Position numbers and translations under genes: made by a program
Source of the DNA: Kribbella sandramycini
GTDB taxonomy: Bacteria; Actinomycetota; Actinomycetes; Propionibacteriales; Kribbellaceae
Assembly (NCBI RefSeq): GCF_013131805.1
Contig: NZ_JABJRC010000002.1
Span: 1,178,001 to 1,242,000, forward strand
Length of the DNA: 64,000 nucleotides
Direction of reading: 5' to 3'
The notes under the pieces: generated by a model
What the model was told of the DNA's origin: nothing
What the model saw: only the letters and a program-made list of their open reading frames with translations
Database searches by the model: none
In this document: positions 50,719 through 58,992 of the stretch, in pieces
Layout of the letters: each line of letters starts with the position of its first letter
How positions within the stretch are numbered: position 1 is the first letter of the stretch

Positions 50719-51878
50719 CCGGTAAGCCGTCACGCCGTCAGCTGTTCGGGTACGCCGGGGCAGCCGCCGCGGGAGCTGCGGTCACCGCCGCCGCGGCGGT
50801 TGCCCTCGACGACGGCCAAGCGGCGCCGCCGTCCGCGAGCCGAACGATCAGCCCGTACGGCGCGCATCAGGCCGGGGTGGCCGCCGCCTCGCCGAAGTTC
50901 GGCGAACTGGTGGCGTTCCGGCTGCTGACGGAGACCGACAAGGCCGCCCTCGGTCGGCTGTTGCGGTTGTGGAGTGCAGATGTTGTTGCTTTGAGCAACG
51001 GTCGGGGCGCGCCCGGGGATGTGGCGCCGGAGCTGGCGGTGGGCAATGCCGGGTTCACGGCGACGGTGGGGTTCGGCGGGCGGGTGTTCGAGCTCGCGGG
51101 GCCGCGGCCTGGCGGGTTCGACGAGTTGCCGGGGATGCGGCACGACCGGTTGCAGAAAGAGTGGACCGGTGGGGATCTGCTGGTCCAGGTCGGGGCTGAC
51201 GATGCCGTGAGTGTGGTGCATGCGGTGCGGCAGTTCGTGCGGGATGCGAGGCCGTTCGCGGCCCCGGTGTGGCGGCAGAGTGGGTTCTGGAACGGGACCG
51301 GGGCCGACGGGCAGCCGGTGACCGGGCGGAATCTGTTCGGGCAGGTGGACGGGACGGGAAACCCGCGGGTGGGGACGCCGGAGTTCGACGCGACGGTGTG
51401 GGACGCGGACGGCGGGACGACGCTCGTCGTCCGCCGGATCCGGATGAACCTGGAGACCTGGGACGAGCTGACGCGCTCGGAGCAGGAGCGCGCGGTGGGG
51501 CGAAAGTTGTCCACCGGGGCGCCACTGACGGGGGTGAACGAGCACGACGAGCTGGACCTGGAGGCTCGGGACGCCGACGGGCGGCCGCTGATCGCGGCGA
51601 ACGCACACGCACGGTTGTCGCATCACTCGGAGAACGACGGCCGGCGGATCTTCCGCAAAGGGCTCAACTACGTGCACGACGCCGGGACGGCGCGGGAGTC
51701 GGGGCTGATCTTCCTCAGCTACCAGGCCGACGTCGCCGGGCAGTTCCTCCCGCTGCTCGCCCGCCTGGACGCCGTCGACGCGCTCAACGAGTGGACGACG
51801 ACGATCGGCTCGGCCGTGTTCGCCATCCCGCCGGGGTTCCGGCCCGGCGGCTGGATCGGCGAAAAACTCATCGGCTGA
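50715..51878 (+). CDS. DyP-type heme peroxidase, Tat-exported
   Basis: This 387-residue peroxidase has a Tat signal (PSRRQLFGYAGAAAAG) and the DyP motif GxxDG in FGQVDGTGNPRVG, with YVHDAGTARESGLIF supplying the heme-binding region. It resembles EfeB and would act outside the membrane on dyes, lignin-type phenols or heme. It is translationally coupled to the copper chaperone gene; EfeU and EfeO are absent, so this is not a standard iron-uptake operon. Confidence 0.93.
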   Translation: MTGKPSRRQLFGYAGAAAAGAAVTAAAAVALDDGQAAPPSASRTISPYGAHQAGVAAASPKFGELVAFRLLTETDKAALGRLLRLWSADVVALSNGRGAPGDVAPELAVGNAGFTATVGFGGRVFELAGPRPGGFDELPGMRHDRLQKEWTGGDLLVQVGADDAVSVVHAVRQFVRDARPFAAPVWRQSGFWNGTGADGQPVTGRNLFGQVDGTGNPRVGTPEFDATVWDADGGTTLVVRRIRMNLETWDELTRSEQERAVGRKLSTGAPLTGVNEHDELDLEARDADGRPLIAANAHARLSHHSENDGRRIFRKGLNYVHDAGTARESGLIFLSYQADVAGQFLPLLARLDAVDALNEWTTTIGSAVFAIPPGFRPGGWIGEKLIG

Positions 51879-51933
51879 CCTGTCACCCTGGCACGCTCGT
51901 CGGAGCGTTCAACGGGGTGAGGAGGCGATGCCG

Positions 51934-52470
51934 ATGAAAGACCGTCCCACCGCGGCGGACTTCGACGACTTCGTGCGAGCGCGCTGGAGCGCGACCGCGC
52001 GACTGGCGTATGCACTGACCCTGGACCACCAGCGCGCCGAGGATCTGGCCCAGGAGTCGTTCACCAAGCTCTGGTTCCACTGGGACCGGGTGAGCGGCGG
52101 AAGCCCGGAGGGGTACCTGCGGCGGATCGTCACGACCACGTTCTTGTCCGGCCGGCGCCGCCGCTGGCTCGGTGAGCGCCCGACCGAGACGCCGCCGGAC
52201 GTCGCGGTCGCCGCACGGACCGGCGAGATCGACGAACGGCTCGCGCTGCACCGCGCGATGGCCCAGCTGAGCCCGCGCCAGCGCGCGACGCTCTACCTGC
52301 GGTACGCCGAGGATCTCCCCGAGCGCACCGTCGCCGAGCTGCTCGGCTGCTCGGTCGGCGCCGTCAAACAGCACGCCCGCCGCGGTCTGGACGCGCTCCG
52401 CGCCGACCTCGACTTCACCACCACCGACACCGCTGACCTGGCCGTCCTGGCCGGAGGGAGGACCGCATGA
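51934..52470 (+). CDS. ECF-type RNA polymerase sigma factor (SigE-like)
   Basis: This 178-residue factor has region 2 (about 10-75; ALTLDHQRAEDLAQESFTKL) and region 4 (about 115-165; LSPRQRATLYLRYAEDLPER, then CSVGAVKQHARRGLDAL). It would direct transcription of a stress or envelope regulon. ATG codons occur at 51928 and 51934; the second fits the GAGGAGG better. Its stop overlaps the next gene (ATGA), so that product is probably its regulator. Confidence 0.9.
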   Translation: MKDRPTAADFDDFVRARWSATARLAYALTLDHQRAEDLAQESFTKLWFHWDRVSGGSPEGYLRRIVTTTFLSGRRRRWLGERPTETPPDVAVAARTGEIDERLALHRAMAQLSPRQRATLYLRYAEDLPERTVAELLGCSVGAVKQHARRGLDALRADLDFTTTDTADLAVLAGGRTA

Positions 52471-53183
52471 CCGACGACCTCGGCACGAAGTTCGCCGTAC
52501 TCACCGAAGACCGCCCCGAGCCGATCGACCCGGCGGCCGTCGTCCGCACCGGCATCACCAAGCGCCGGCGCCGCCGTCGCGCCACCGGTCTGCTGGCCAC
52601 AGCGGCCGGCACCGCCCTCGCCGTCGCCGCCGTCCCGGTCGTCAGCAGCCTGCTGCGCCCGGAGCCGATCACCCCAGCCGCCAACGGGTCGTTCGTGACG
52701 ACAGCAGCGACGCCGAGCCCGGTCGCCAAGCCGGTCCCCGGCCTCAAGGGCGCGTACTACGTCGCCCAGGGCAAGGTCAACGGGCAGCCGTGGCACGTGA
52801 TCGTCTACCCCGGCGGCTGCCTGAGCTCCTGGGACCTGCTCACCAGGCCGCAGCGACCGCCCCGCACCGAACAGGAGATCCAGTGGCGCGAACAGCACGC
52901 TCGCGCGCTGGGCACCGGATGCGAGAAGCTCCACGGGCTGCAGGGCATCCAGTCCGGACCGAACGGCAAGGACACCGAGATTCTCGCCGGCAAGGTCCCC
53001 CTGGAGGCCCGCACGGTCCGCGTGATCGCCGCCAGGACCTACACCGTCGACGCGATCAGCACGCCGGCGAGCAGCACCGCGCGGTACTACGCGGTCGCCT
53101 TCCCCAAGTTCGACCCGGGTAAGACGAGGATCGAGGTGCTGGACGCCGACGGCCGGATCATCCTCAAGCGGCCCGGAAGCTGA
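52467..53183 (+). CDS. Membrane-anchored partner of the sigma factor
   Basis: This 238-residue protein has a basic N-terminal cytoplasmic part (TKRRRRRRATG), one transmembrane segment (about 40-62; TGLLATAAGTALAVAAVPVV) and an extracytoplasmic domain of about 170 residues that I do not recognise. Start/stop overlap with the sigma gene suggests an anti-sigma or sensor role, although no zinc-containing anti-sigma motif is seen. Its 3' end overlaps the convergent I36 gene by 20 bases. Confidence 0.75.
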   Translation: MTDDLGTKFAVLTEDRPEPIDPAAVVRTGITKRRRRRRATGLLATAAGTALAVAAVPVVSSLLRPEPITPAANGSFVTTAATPSPVAKPVPGLKGAYYVAQGKVNGQPWHVIVYPGGCLSSWDLLTRPQRPPRTEQEIQWREQHARALGTGCEKLHGLQGIQSGPNGKDTEILAGKVPLEARTVRVIAARTYTVDAISTPASSTARYYAVAFPKFDPGKTRIEVLDADGRIILKRPGS

Positions 53184-53502
53184 GGAACTTCGTACTCGGG
53201 TAGCTGTGGAAGTTGTTGGCCGGCTCCAGCGACGCGACGCCGCTGCAGTCGGCCGTCCGGTAGAGGAGAACGTCCTCGGTGGACCAGTTGAAGAGTGCGC
53301 CGGGGGCGAACGGCAGGACGGTACAAGCGGCCGGGACGTCGTCGAACACGACGCTCCGGCCGGTGAAGTTGACGGTCTCGAAGAAGCAGGCCTGACCCGG
53401 TTCGCATTCGAAGGCGGTGGACGAGGCGGACGCCGGGGTGACGAACAGGCCACCGGCGACGGCGGCGATCGCAGCGGCGCCGAGGACAACACGACGGTTC
53501 AC
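53164..53502 (-). CDS. Secreted peptidase-inhibitor I36-like protein
   Basis: This 112-residue protein has a Sec signal (about 27 residues ending in PASA) and a beta/gamma-crystallin-like I36 domain with four cysteines (FECEPGQACFFETVNFTG; ADCSGV). Family members include a metalloprotease inhibitor from Streptomyces. AGGAG precedes the GTG. The convergent overlap with the preceding gene is 20 bases. Confidence 0.82.
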   Translation of the reverse strand: MNRRVVLGAAAIAAVAGGLFVTPASASSTAFECEPGQACFFETVNFTGRSVVFDDVPAACTVLPFAPGALFNWSTEDVLLYRTADCSGVASLEPANNFHSYPSTKFLSFRAA

Positions 53503-53560
53503 GGTGACTCCTGGGGGTGAGGGGCGGGTCTCCCCAGTGAGTTTATTGTTGAAGATTCAC

Positions 53561-54427
53561 TCAGAGAGCGTTCTCCGGCGTGTTGTCGCGGCGTGGGAGG
53601 AGGCGGCGGCGTGGCTCCTCGCGGTCGATCCAGTCGAGGTCGTCGCCGAGCACGGCGTCGTTGGTGCGGTGCGCATAGGGGTCGGGGGGCGGGGCGGCCG
53701 GCGGTAGCGCACGGAGTTTGAGGGCGACCATCGGGATCGCCAGCAGGACGGCGACGACGAGCCAGGCGCCGTACTCGCGCAGCAGCGGCTCGAAGGAGTT
53801 GAAGAACGCGTCCATTGCGGCGTCGGCGGTCGCGTTCGTGTCTTGAGCCGCCGGCGCCTGGTCGACCGAACGGACGGCGGCGACGACGCCGAAGGCGGCC
53901 AGGTACCAAGCCGTCAGCGGAACCCAGAAGTACGCCGACCGCCAGCCGCGCAGCCAGCAGGCGGTGTAGAGCAGCAGTGCCAGGCCCGCGCCGACGAGCA
54001 GCCCGTTCAGCTGCCACAGCCAGCGCCAGTCGGCCAGCTCACCCGCCGGACGCAGCGCGTACCACGCCATCGGCACCGCCAGCGCGAACGCGGCGACCAC
54101 CGAGCTTCGGGCGCCCAGGGCACCGAACAGCGCACCCAGGGCACTTGCCACCAGCAACGTGATCAGCGCGGCCTTGTCCGACCAGGGATTCCCACTCAGC
54201 CACCACATGCCGGTGGCAACGATCAGCACCAGCGGCACCGCCACCCGGGCGCGCGCGACGAGCAGCCCGGCCAGCACACCGCCGGTCAGGCCGCCCAGCA
54301 CGAGCAGGTCGAGCCGCGGCGGCACGAACAACGTCGTACCGCCGGGCAAACCCTTCAGATAAGCCGCCGCGAAGCCGCCCACGAACCAGGCGACGGCCGC
54401 GGCCGGAATCGACCACAGGTAGCGCAT
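53561..54427 (-). CDS. Hypothetical integral membrane protein
   Basis: I do not recognise this 288-residue protein. It has about seven transmembrane segments and a charged cytoplasmic C-terminal tail of about 45 residues rich in Pro, Asp and Arg. The start is placed at the ATG at 54427, directly before YLWSIPAAAVAWFVGG; upstream the frame runs into palindromic element A, where relatedness to the 62.8-kb copy shows that it is not coding. No function is suggested by context. Confidence 0.78.
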   Translation of the reverse strand: MRYLWSIPAAAVAWFVGGFAAAYLKGLPGGTTLFVPPRLDLLVLGGLTGGVLAGLLVARARVAVPLVLIVATGMWWLSGNPWSDKAALITLLVASALGALFGALGARSSVVAAFALAVPMAWYALRPAGELADWRWLWQLNGLLVGAGLALLLYTACWLRGWRSAYFWVPLTAWYLAAFGVVAAVRSVDQAPAAQDTNATADAAMDAFFNSFEPLLREYGAWLVVAVLLAIPMVALKLRALPPAAPPPDPYAHRTNDAVLGDDLDWIDREEPRRRLLPRRDNTPENAL

Positions 54428-54466
54428 CACATTCCCCGTTCCCACCCCAACCGAGGCGGACGGGGT

Positions 54467-54631
54467 GGAGGGTCTTGTGGAGTTCCAGGCCGTAGCGAGG
54501 AGGTGTCCGGTGCGGTAGCTCGACGTGCGGGGGCGGAGGGTTCGATGCGGCACATCGTGCCCTTCGCACCCGTGCGGCGAGATGCCGTGCCGGGCGCCCC
54601 GCAGTAGGCCTGGAACTCCACAAGACCCTCC
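54467..54631. repeat. Palindromic element, long form (element A)
   Basis: Perfect 25-base inverted arms at 54467-54491 and 54607-54631 enclose GTAGCGAG at the left and CCCCGCAGTA at the right, plus about 100 bases that align along their whole length with element B (62820-62982). The arms share no sequence with those of B or C. The right arm ends on the first base of the Mur-ligase stop codon. Confidence 0.85.
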
Positions 54632-56316
54632 TAGTGCTGGGCTCTTTCGACCTTGTTCTTCAGGTCTTCCGGTGTGTCGACGGTAGCTCCCTCGGACCGT
54701 AACCAGCCGTCAAGACTCGCGCGATCCTGCAAAGACATCACGGCGACGACGTCCCCGGCCCGGGCTTCGCGGACCAGCGCCTGCGCGGCCTCCAGCTCGG
54801 TCGGGTAGGCCGGCACGTCCTCGACGCCGACCGAGGCCGCGCCTTCGCGGAACACCGCCTCCAGCTCGGACGGCGGCCGCCCGCGCAGGTACTCGCTCTT
54901 GTGGCCGATCGCGACCTTGTCGGTGCCCCGGGCCCCGATCGCGCCGAGCGCCGAGACCATGTCGTCGGCCCGGTCCCCCGGGGAGCCGAGCGCGAGCATC
55001 AGCCGGCCGCCCTCGACGCGGACGCCGTTCATGATCTCGAGCAGCGCCTCCAGCCCGGCCTCGTTGTGGGCGAGGTCGATGACGACGGTGAACCCGCGCA
55101 GCGAGTACATGTTCATCCGGCCCGGGTTGTTCTCGTTCGGCGCGAACGAGCTGAGCCCCTCGATCACCGCCGTCCGCGGCAGGCCGAGCCCGAGCGCGGC
55201 CGAGGCGGCGGCGAGCGCGTTCTCCACGTTGTAGTGCGACAGGCCGGACAGCGTCATCGGCACGTCGACGACCTTGAGCAGCGGCTCCGGGTCGGTGGCC
55301 TGGTCGAGCACGGTGATGAAACCGTCCAGGACGGTCGTCGCCCGGCCGCCCTCGTCGAGGACGGCGCGGATCGACGGCGAGTCGGGGTCGCGGGAGAACA
55401 CCCAGCACTTGGCCGGTGAGCCGAGCCGCATCGCGAACGTCCGCGGGTCGTCGCCGTTCACCACGCACCAGCCGCGCGGGCGGGTGATGTGCGTGATGAC
55501 CGCCTTCACCTCGGCCAGCTGGTCGACGGTGTCGATCCCGCCCAGGCCGAGGTGGTCCGCGGTCACGTTGGTGACGACCGAGACGTCGTTCGAGACGACG
55601 CCGACGCCGCGGCGCAGGATGCCGCCGCGGGCGGTCTCGGTGACGGCCAGCTGGATCCCCGGCTGGGACAGCACCTGCCCGGCGCCGCTCGGCCCGGAGA
55701 AGTCGCCGTACTTGACCAGTTCGCCGTCGAAGTAGACGCCGTCCGTGCTCGACCAGCCGACGTGCAGCCCGGCCGCGCGGCCGATGTGCGCGATCATCCG
55801 CGAGGTCGTGGTCTTGCCGTTCGTCCCGGTGACCGCGACGACCGGCACCTTCGGCCGGATGGTCGGCGGCACGTTCCCCGGCGGCTCGTCGTGCACCCGC
55901 TGCCCGACGGCGGCGATCAGCTCCGGCAGGTCGTCGGAGCCGAAGGCGTCCAGCACCTCGGCGATCGCGGCGCCGAGCGCCCGGGCCCGCCCTTCGTGGG
56001 CCCAGGGGAAGGCCACGACCAGACGGTGGTTGTCGGACTCCGGCCGGACCCGGACGCCGATCCGGCCGATCCCGGCCTCCCGGGCGATCCGGCGGACGAC
56101 GTGTCCGGCGACCCGGATCGCGAACCGCTGCCGGAACCCGGAGCCGATCCGGCCCGGGCGGGTGGCGCCCAGGCCGAGGGCCTGCGCGTACGCCTTCGCG
56201 GCCGGCGCCGGGGCGTCGACCAGCGCGCTGACGTCGAGCGTGAGCTTGACCGCCGCGCGGCTGAAGTACAGGTTGGCCCCGTCCAGAACCCGGAGCTCAA
56301 CAAGGGAGGTGGACAC
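54631..56316 (-). CDS. Cyanophycin-synthetase-like Mur ligase lacking ATP-grasp
   Basis: This 561-residue protein aligns with CphA at both ends: the N-terminal domain (LVELRVLDGANLYFSRAAVK) and the Mur-ligase domain (VAVTGTNGKTTTSRMIAHIG; ETARGGILRRGVGV; TNVTADHLGLGGIDTVDQL). The central ATP-grasp domain of about 280 residues is absent and replaced by about 60 residues. It should still form an amide bond on a pre-made acceptor, but it could not make cyanophycin alone. The GTG overlaps the FabI stop by one base, placing it in the fabG-fabI operon. Confidence 0.88.
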   Translation of the reverse strand: MSTSLVELRVLDGANLYFSRAAVKLTLDVSALVDAPAPAAKAYAQALGLGATRPGRIGSGFRQRFAIRVAGHVVRRIAREAGIGRIGVRVRPESDNHRLVVAFPWAHEGRARALGAAIAEVLDAFGSDDLPELIAAVGQRVHDEPPGNVPPTIRPKVPVVAVTGTNGKTTTSRMIAHIGRAAGLHVGWSSTDGVYFDGELVKYGDFSGPSGAGQVLSQPGIQLAVTETARGGILRRGVGVVSNDVSVVTNVTADHLGLGGIDTVDQLAEVKAVITHITRPRGWCVVNGDDPRTFAMRLGSPAKCWVFSRDPDSPSIRAVLDEGGRATTVLDGFITVLDQATDPEPLLKVVDVPMTLSGLSHYNVENALAAASAALGLGLPRTAVIEGLSSFAPNENNPGRMNMYSLRGFTVVIDLAHNEAGLEALLEIMNGVRVEGGRLMLALGSPGDRADDMVSALGAIGARGTDKVAIGHKSEYLRGRPPSELEAVFREGAASVGVEDVPAYPTELEAAQALVREARAGDVVAVMSLQDRASLDGWLRSEGATVDTPEDLKNKVERAQH

Positions 56317-57086
56317 TACGCTCCCATCGCGTGGTAGCCGCCGTCGACGTGGATGATCTCGCCGGTGGTGGAGGGGAAGAAGTCACTGAGCAGGCCGACC
56401 ACCGTCTTGCCGGTGGGCTCGAGATCGGTCGGATCCCAGCCGAGCGGGGCGCGGTCGAGCCACGGGTCCTCGAATTTCTCGAACCCCGGGATCGCCTTGG
56501 CGGCCAGCGTCTTCAGCGGGCCGGCCGAGACCAGGTTGACCCGGATGCCCTGGGCGCCGAGGTCGCGGGCAAGGTAGCGGCTGGTCGACTCCAGGGCGGC
56601 CTTGGCCACGCCCATCCAGTCGTAGCCGGGCCAGGCGACACTCGCGTCGAAGGTCAGGCCGACGATGCCGCTGCCCCGGCTGAGCAGCGGCGCGCAGGTC
56701 GTCGCGAGCGACTTCAGCGAGTACGCCGAGACGTGCACGGCCTGGGCGACGTCGTCCCACGGCCCCTCCAGGAACTTGCCGCCGAGGATCGTCTCCGGGT
56801 TGCCGTAGGCGATCGAGTGCACGACGCCGTCCAGGCCGTCGACGTGCTCGCGGACCGCCGCCGGCAGCGCGGCGAGGTGCTCGGCGTCGGTGACGTCGAG
56901 CTCCAGCACCGGGGGCTCCACGGGCAGCCGTTTGGCGATCCGTTTGGTGATGCTCAGCGCGCGGCCGAAATTCGAGATCAGCACGGTCGCGCCTTGTTCC
57001 TGCGCCACCTTGGCGGTCGCGAACCCGATCGAGGAGTCGAGCGTGACGCCCGCGATCAGGATGCGCTTGCCGTCGAGGATGCCCAC
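56316..57086 (-). CDS. fabI: Enoyl-ACP reductase (InhA/FabI type)
   Basis: This 256-residue SDR reduces enoyl-ACP in fatty acid synthesis. The N-terminal pattern GVTLDSSIGFATAKVAQEQG, SIAYGNPE, and the active-site pair in YDWMGVAKAALE are typical of the InhA-type enzymes of actinobacteria. AGGGCAGG precedes the GTG. It follows fabG by 27 bases, as in the mabA-inhA unit of mycobacteria, but a Mur ligase follows instead of a ferrochelatase. Confidence 0.95.
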   Translation of the reverse strand: MGILDGKRILIAGVTLDSSIGFATAKVAQEQGATVLISNFGRALSITKRIAKRLPVEPPVLELDVTDAEHLAALPAAVREHVDGLDGVVHSIAYGNPETILGGKFLEGPWDDVAQAVHVSAYSLKSLATTCAPLLSRGSGIVGLTFDASVAWPGYDWMGVAKAALESTSRYLARDLGAQGIRVNLVSAGPLKTLAAKAIPGFEKFEDPWLDRAPLGWDPTDLEPTGKTVVGLLSDFFPSTTGEIIHVDGGYHAMGA

Positions 57087-57113
57087 CGGCCTGCCCTTTC
57101 GTCAGAGTGAGAG

Positions 57114-57818
57114 TTAGTTGCCCATGCCGATACCGCCGTCGACCGGGATCACCGCGCCGGTGACGTAGCCGGCTTCCTCGGAGGCGAGCCAGCGGACGGC
57201 GTTCGCGATCTCCTCGGTCAGCCCGAACCGGCCGAGCGGGATCTGGCTCAGGTACAGCTTCTGGGTGTCCTCGGGCAGGACCGCGGTCATGTCGGTCTCG
57301 ACGAACCCGGGGGCGACGACGTTCGCGGTGATCCCGCGGCTGCCGAGCTCGCGGGCGATCGACCGGGCCATCCCGATCAGGCCGGACTTGCTGGCCGCGT
57401 AGTTCACCTGGCCGGCCTGCCCGAGCATGCCGACCACCGAGGAGATGAAGACGATCCGGCCCTTGCGCAGCCGCAGCATGCCCTTGGCCGCCCGCCGCGC
57501 GACCCGGAACGAGCCGCTCAGGTTCGTGTCGATGACGGCGTCCCAGTCGTCGTCGGACATCCGCAGCAGCAGCGTGTCCTTGGTGATGCCGGCGTTGGCC
57601 ACCAGCACCTCGACCGGGCCGTGCTCGGCCTGGATGGTCTCGAAGGCCGCGTCGACCTGCTCCTGGTCGGTGATGTCGCACTTGACGCCGAGGAAGCCGT
57701 CCGGCGGCGGGCTGCTGTTGTACGTGACCGCGACCTGGTCGCCGGCGTCCTTGAACGCCTGCGCGATCGCCAGCCCGATCCCGCGGTTACCGCCGGTCAC
57801 CAATACCGACCTGCTCAC
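57114..57818 (-). CDS. fabG: 3-oxoacyl-ACP reductase
   Basis: This 234-residue SDR reduces 3-oxoacyl-ACP with NADPH. VTGGNRGIGLAIAQAF is the cofactor loop, NAGITKD and YAASKSGLIGMARS hold the catalytic residues, and GYVTGAVIPVDGG closes it. GAGGAGG precedes the GTG. First gene of the fabG-fabI-Mur ligase operon. Confidence 0.94.
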   Translation of the reverse strand: MSRSVLVTGGNRGIGLAIAQAFKDAGDQVAVTYNSSPPPDGFLGVKCDITDQEQVDAAFETIQAEHGPVEVLVANAGITKDTLLLRMSDDDWDAVIDTNLSGSFRVARRAAKGMLRLRKGRIVFISSVVGMLGQAGQVNYAASKSGLIGMARSIARELGSRGITANVVAPGFVETDMTAVLPEDTQKLYLSQIPLGRFGLTEEIANAVRWLASEEAGYVTGAVIPVDGGIGMGN

Positions 57819-57911
57819 AAGTCCTCCTCAGACGTCGCCAGTCGGCAGAACGCTATCGCCCGCTCTCCACTCGTCAAGACAGCGGGTCGGGCGCGTCACA
57901 TCCGGGGCCGG

Positions 57912-58124
57912 TCAGCTGTCTTCCAGTCGGAAGCCGACCTTCAGACCGACCTGGTAGTGGTCGATCCGGTTGTCGACGATGTGACCGCGGATCTGGGTCA
58001 CCTCGAACCAGTCGAGGTGCCGCAGCGTCTCCCCCGCCCGGGTGATGCCGTTCGTGATCGCCGCGTCGATGCCCTCCTTGGAGGTCCCGACGATCTCGGT
58101 GATGCGATAGGTGCGGTCCGTCAT
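57912..58124 (-). CDS. Dodecin family flavin-binding protein
   Basis: This 70-residue protein matches dodecins: ITEIVGTSKEGIDAAITNGI, the flavin-stacking tryptophan in LDWFEV, and VGFRLEDS at the end. Dodecins form dodecameric shells that store flavin. GGAAGGA lies upstream of the ATG. The longer open frame on this strand has no homology. Confidence 0.92.
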   Translation of the reverse strand: MTDRTYRITEIVGTSKEGIDAAITNGITRAGETLRHLDWFEVTQIRGHIVDNRIDHYQVGLKVGFRLEDS

Positions 58125-58173
58125 CAGCTGTCCTTCCGTGGAGGCGTACCGTGGGTGTTGGTGAGGAGGATAG

Positions 58174-58533
58174 ATGTCGAAACGCCGTGAACGGTCCGGC
58201 GAAACGGTCATTACGGTGACCAGTGCCCAGCCAGGTCGCTCCGAGGACCTGGACAGCCGCATCGTCCGGTACGCGGCGATGATGGCGCTGCGGGTCGCGT
58301 GTTTCGTGCTGGCCGTGTTCACCCCGTCGCCGTGGCGCTGGATGTTCGTCGTCGGCGCGGTGTTCCTGCCGTACTTCGCGGTCGTGCTGGCCAACGTCGC
58401 CCGGACCGCGACGGTCCGCGGCGGAACGCCGTACGACGCGCCGGACCGGCCCGCGATCGAGGCTGCTCCGGGGGTCGTCGTCCAGGGCGAACCGGTCGAT
58501 GAAGCCGGTTCGAAGATCGACACCGAAAAGTGA
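58174..58533 (+). CDS. DUF3099 membrane protein
   Basis: This 119-residue protein has two transmembrane segments (about 35-52 and 56-75) after a polar N-terminus (ITVTSAQPGRSEDLDSRI), the pattern of the DUF3099 family conserved in actinobacteria. The function is unknown. GTGAGGAGG precedes the ATG. A terminator hairpin lies about 90 bases downstream. Confidence 0.85.
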   Translation: MSKRRERSGETVITVTSAQPGRSEDLDSRIVRYAAMMALRVACFVLAVFTPSPWRWMFVVGAVFLPYFAVVLANVARTATVRGGTPYDAPDRPAIEAAPGVVVQGEPVDEAGSKIDTEK

Positions 58534-58620
58534 TCCGTGCCGGGACTGGAAAGTTCGCCGGGTTCCGTGTCAGAATCTCCCGCGTGCTCTGAACTTCACT
58601 TTGGAATTCAGGGACTTGAT

Positions 58621-58660
58621 GCGGCGTCGGACGGCTCCCCCCGTGGCTGTCCGACGTCGC
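58621..58660 (+). terminator. Terminator hairpin downstream of the DUF3099 gene
   Basis: GCGGCGTCGGAC (58621-58632) and GTCCGACGTCGC (58649-58660) pair over 12 positions with one wobble, followed by TTCATTT. The loop contains CTCCCCCC. Confidence 0.7.
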
Positions 58661-58751
58661 TTCATTTATGACCGGGGCGGTGGGGTGGGCAAAGCAGCTA
58701 ACACAGCCGGGGCTCAATTACCCCAGGCTTTTGATTATTGAGGGATCAGGA

Positions 58752-58955
58752 ATGACATTGTCCGAGATCTGCTCGGCGAAGGGCTGCGGCGCGGCGGCCA
58801 CCTGGGCGCTGCGCTGGAACAACCCGAAGATCCACACGCCCGACCGGCGCAAGACCTGGCTGGCCTGTGACGAGCACAAACAGAGCTTGTCGGAGTTCCT
58901 CGGCGCGCGGTCATTCCTGCGTGAGGTCGAGCCATTCAGCGGGACGGGTGCTTAG
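58752..58955 (+). CDS. Small conserved Cys-containing protein
   Basis: This 67-residue protein is well conserved in actinobacteria by memory, sometimes labelled acetone carboxylase without support. It has CSAKGC near the N-terminus and ACDEH near the C-terminus, a spacing that could bind zinc, and the conserved block LRWNNPKIHTPDRRKTW. It has no signal or membrane segment. AGGGATCAGGA lies before the ATG. The function is unknown. Confidence 0.8.
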   Translation: MTLSEICSAKGCGAAATWALRWNNPKIHTPDRRKTWLACDEHKQSLSEFLGARSFLREVEPFSGTGA

Positions 58956-58992
58956 CAGGACGGGCACTTAGCGAAAAATTGCATTTCCCGTT

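Noticed and set aside
54428..54553. Upstream extension of the membrane protein gene at 53561
   Set aside because: The extension lies in palindromic element A, and a similar translation appears from element B in front of a different gene, so it is repeat-derived.
54545..54607. A 20-codon frame at the same place in elements A and B, ATG to TAG
   Set aside because: Both copies keep the frame, but there are no indels at all in that stretch, 4 of 20 residues differ, element C lacks it, and no ribosome site precedes it. It is better explained by conserved structure.
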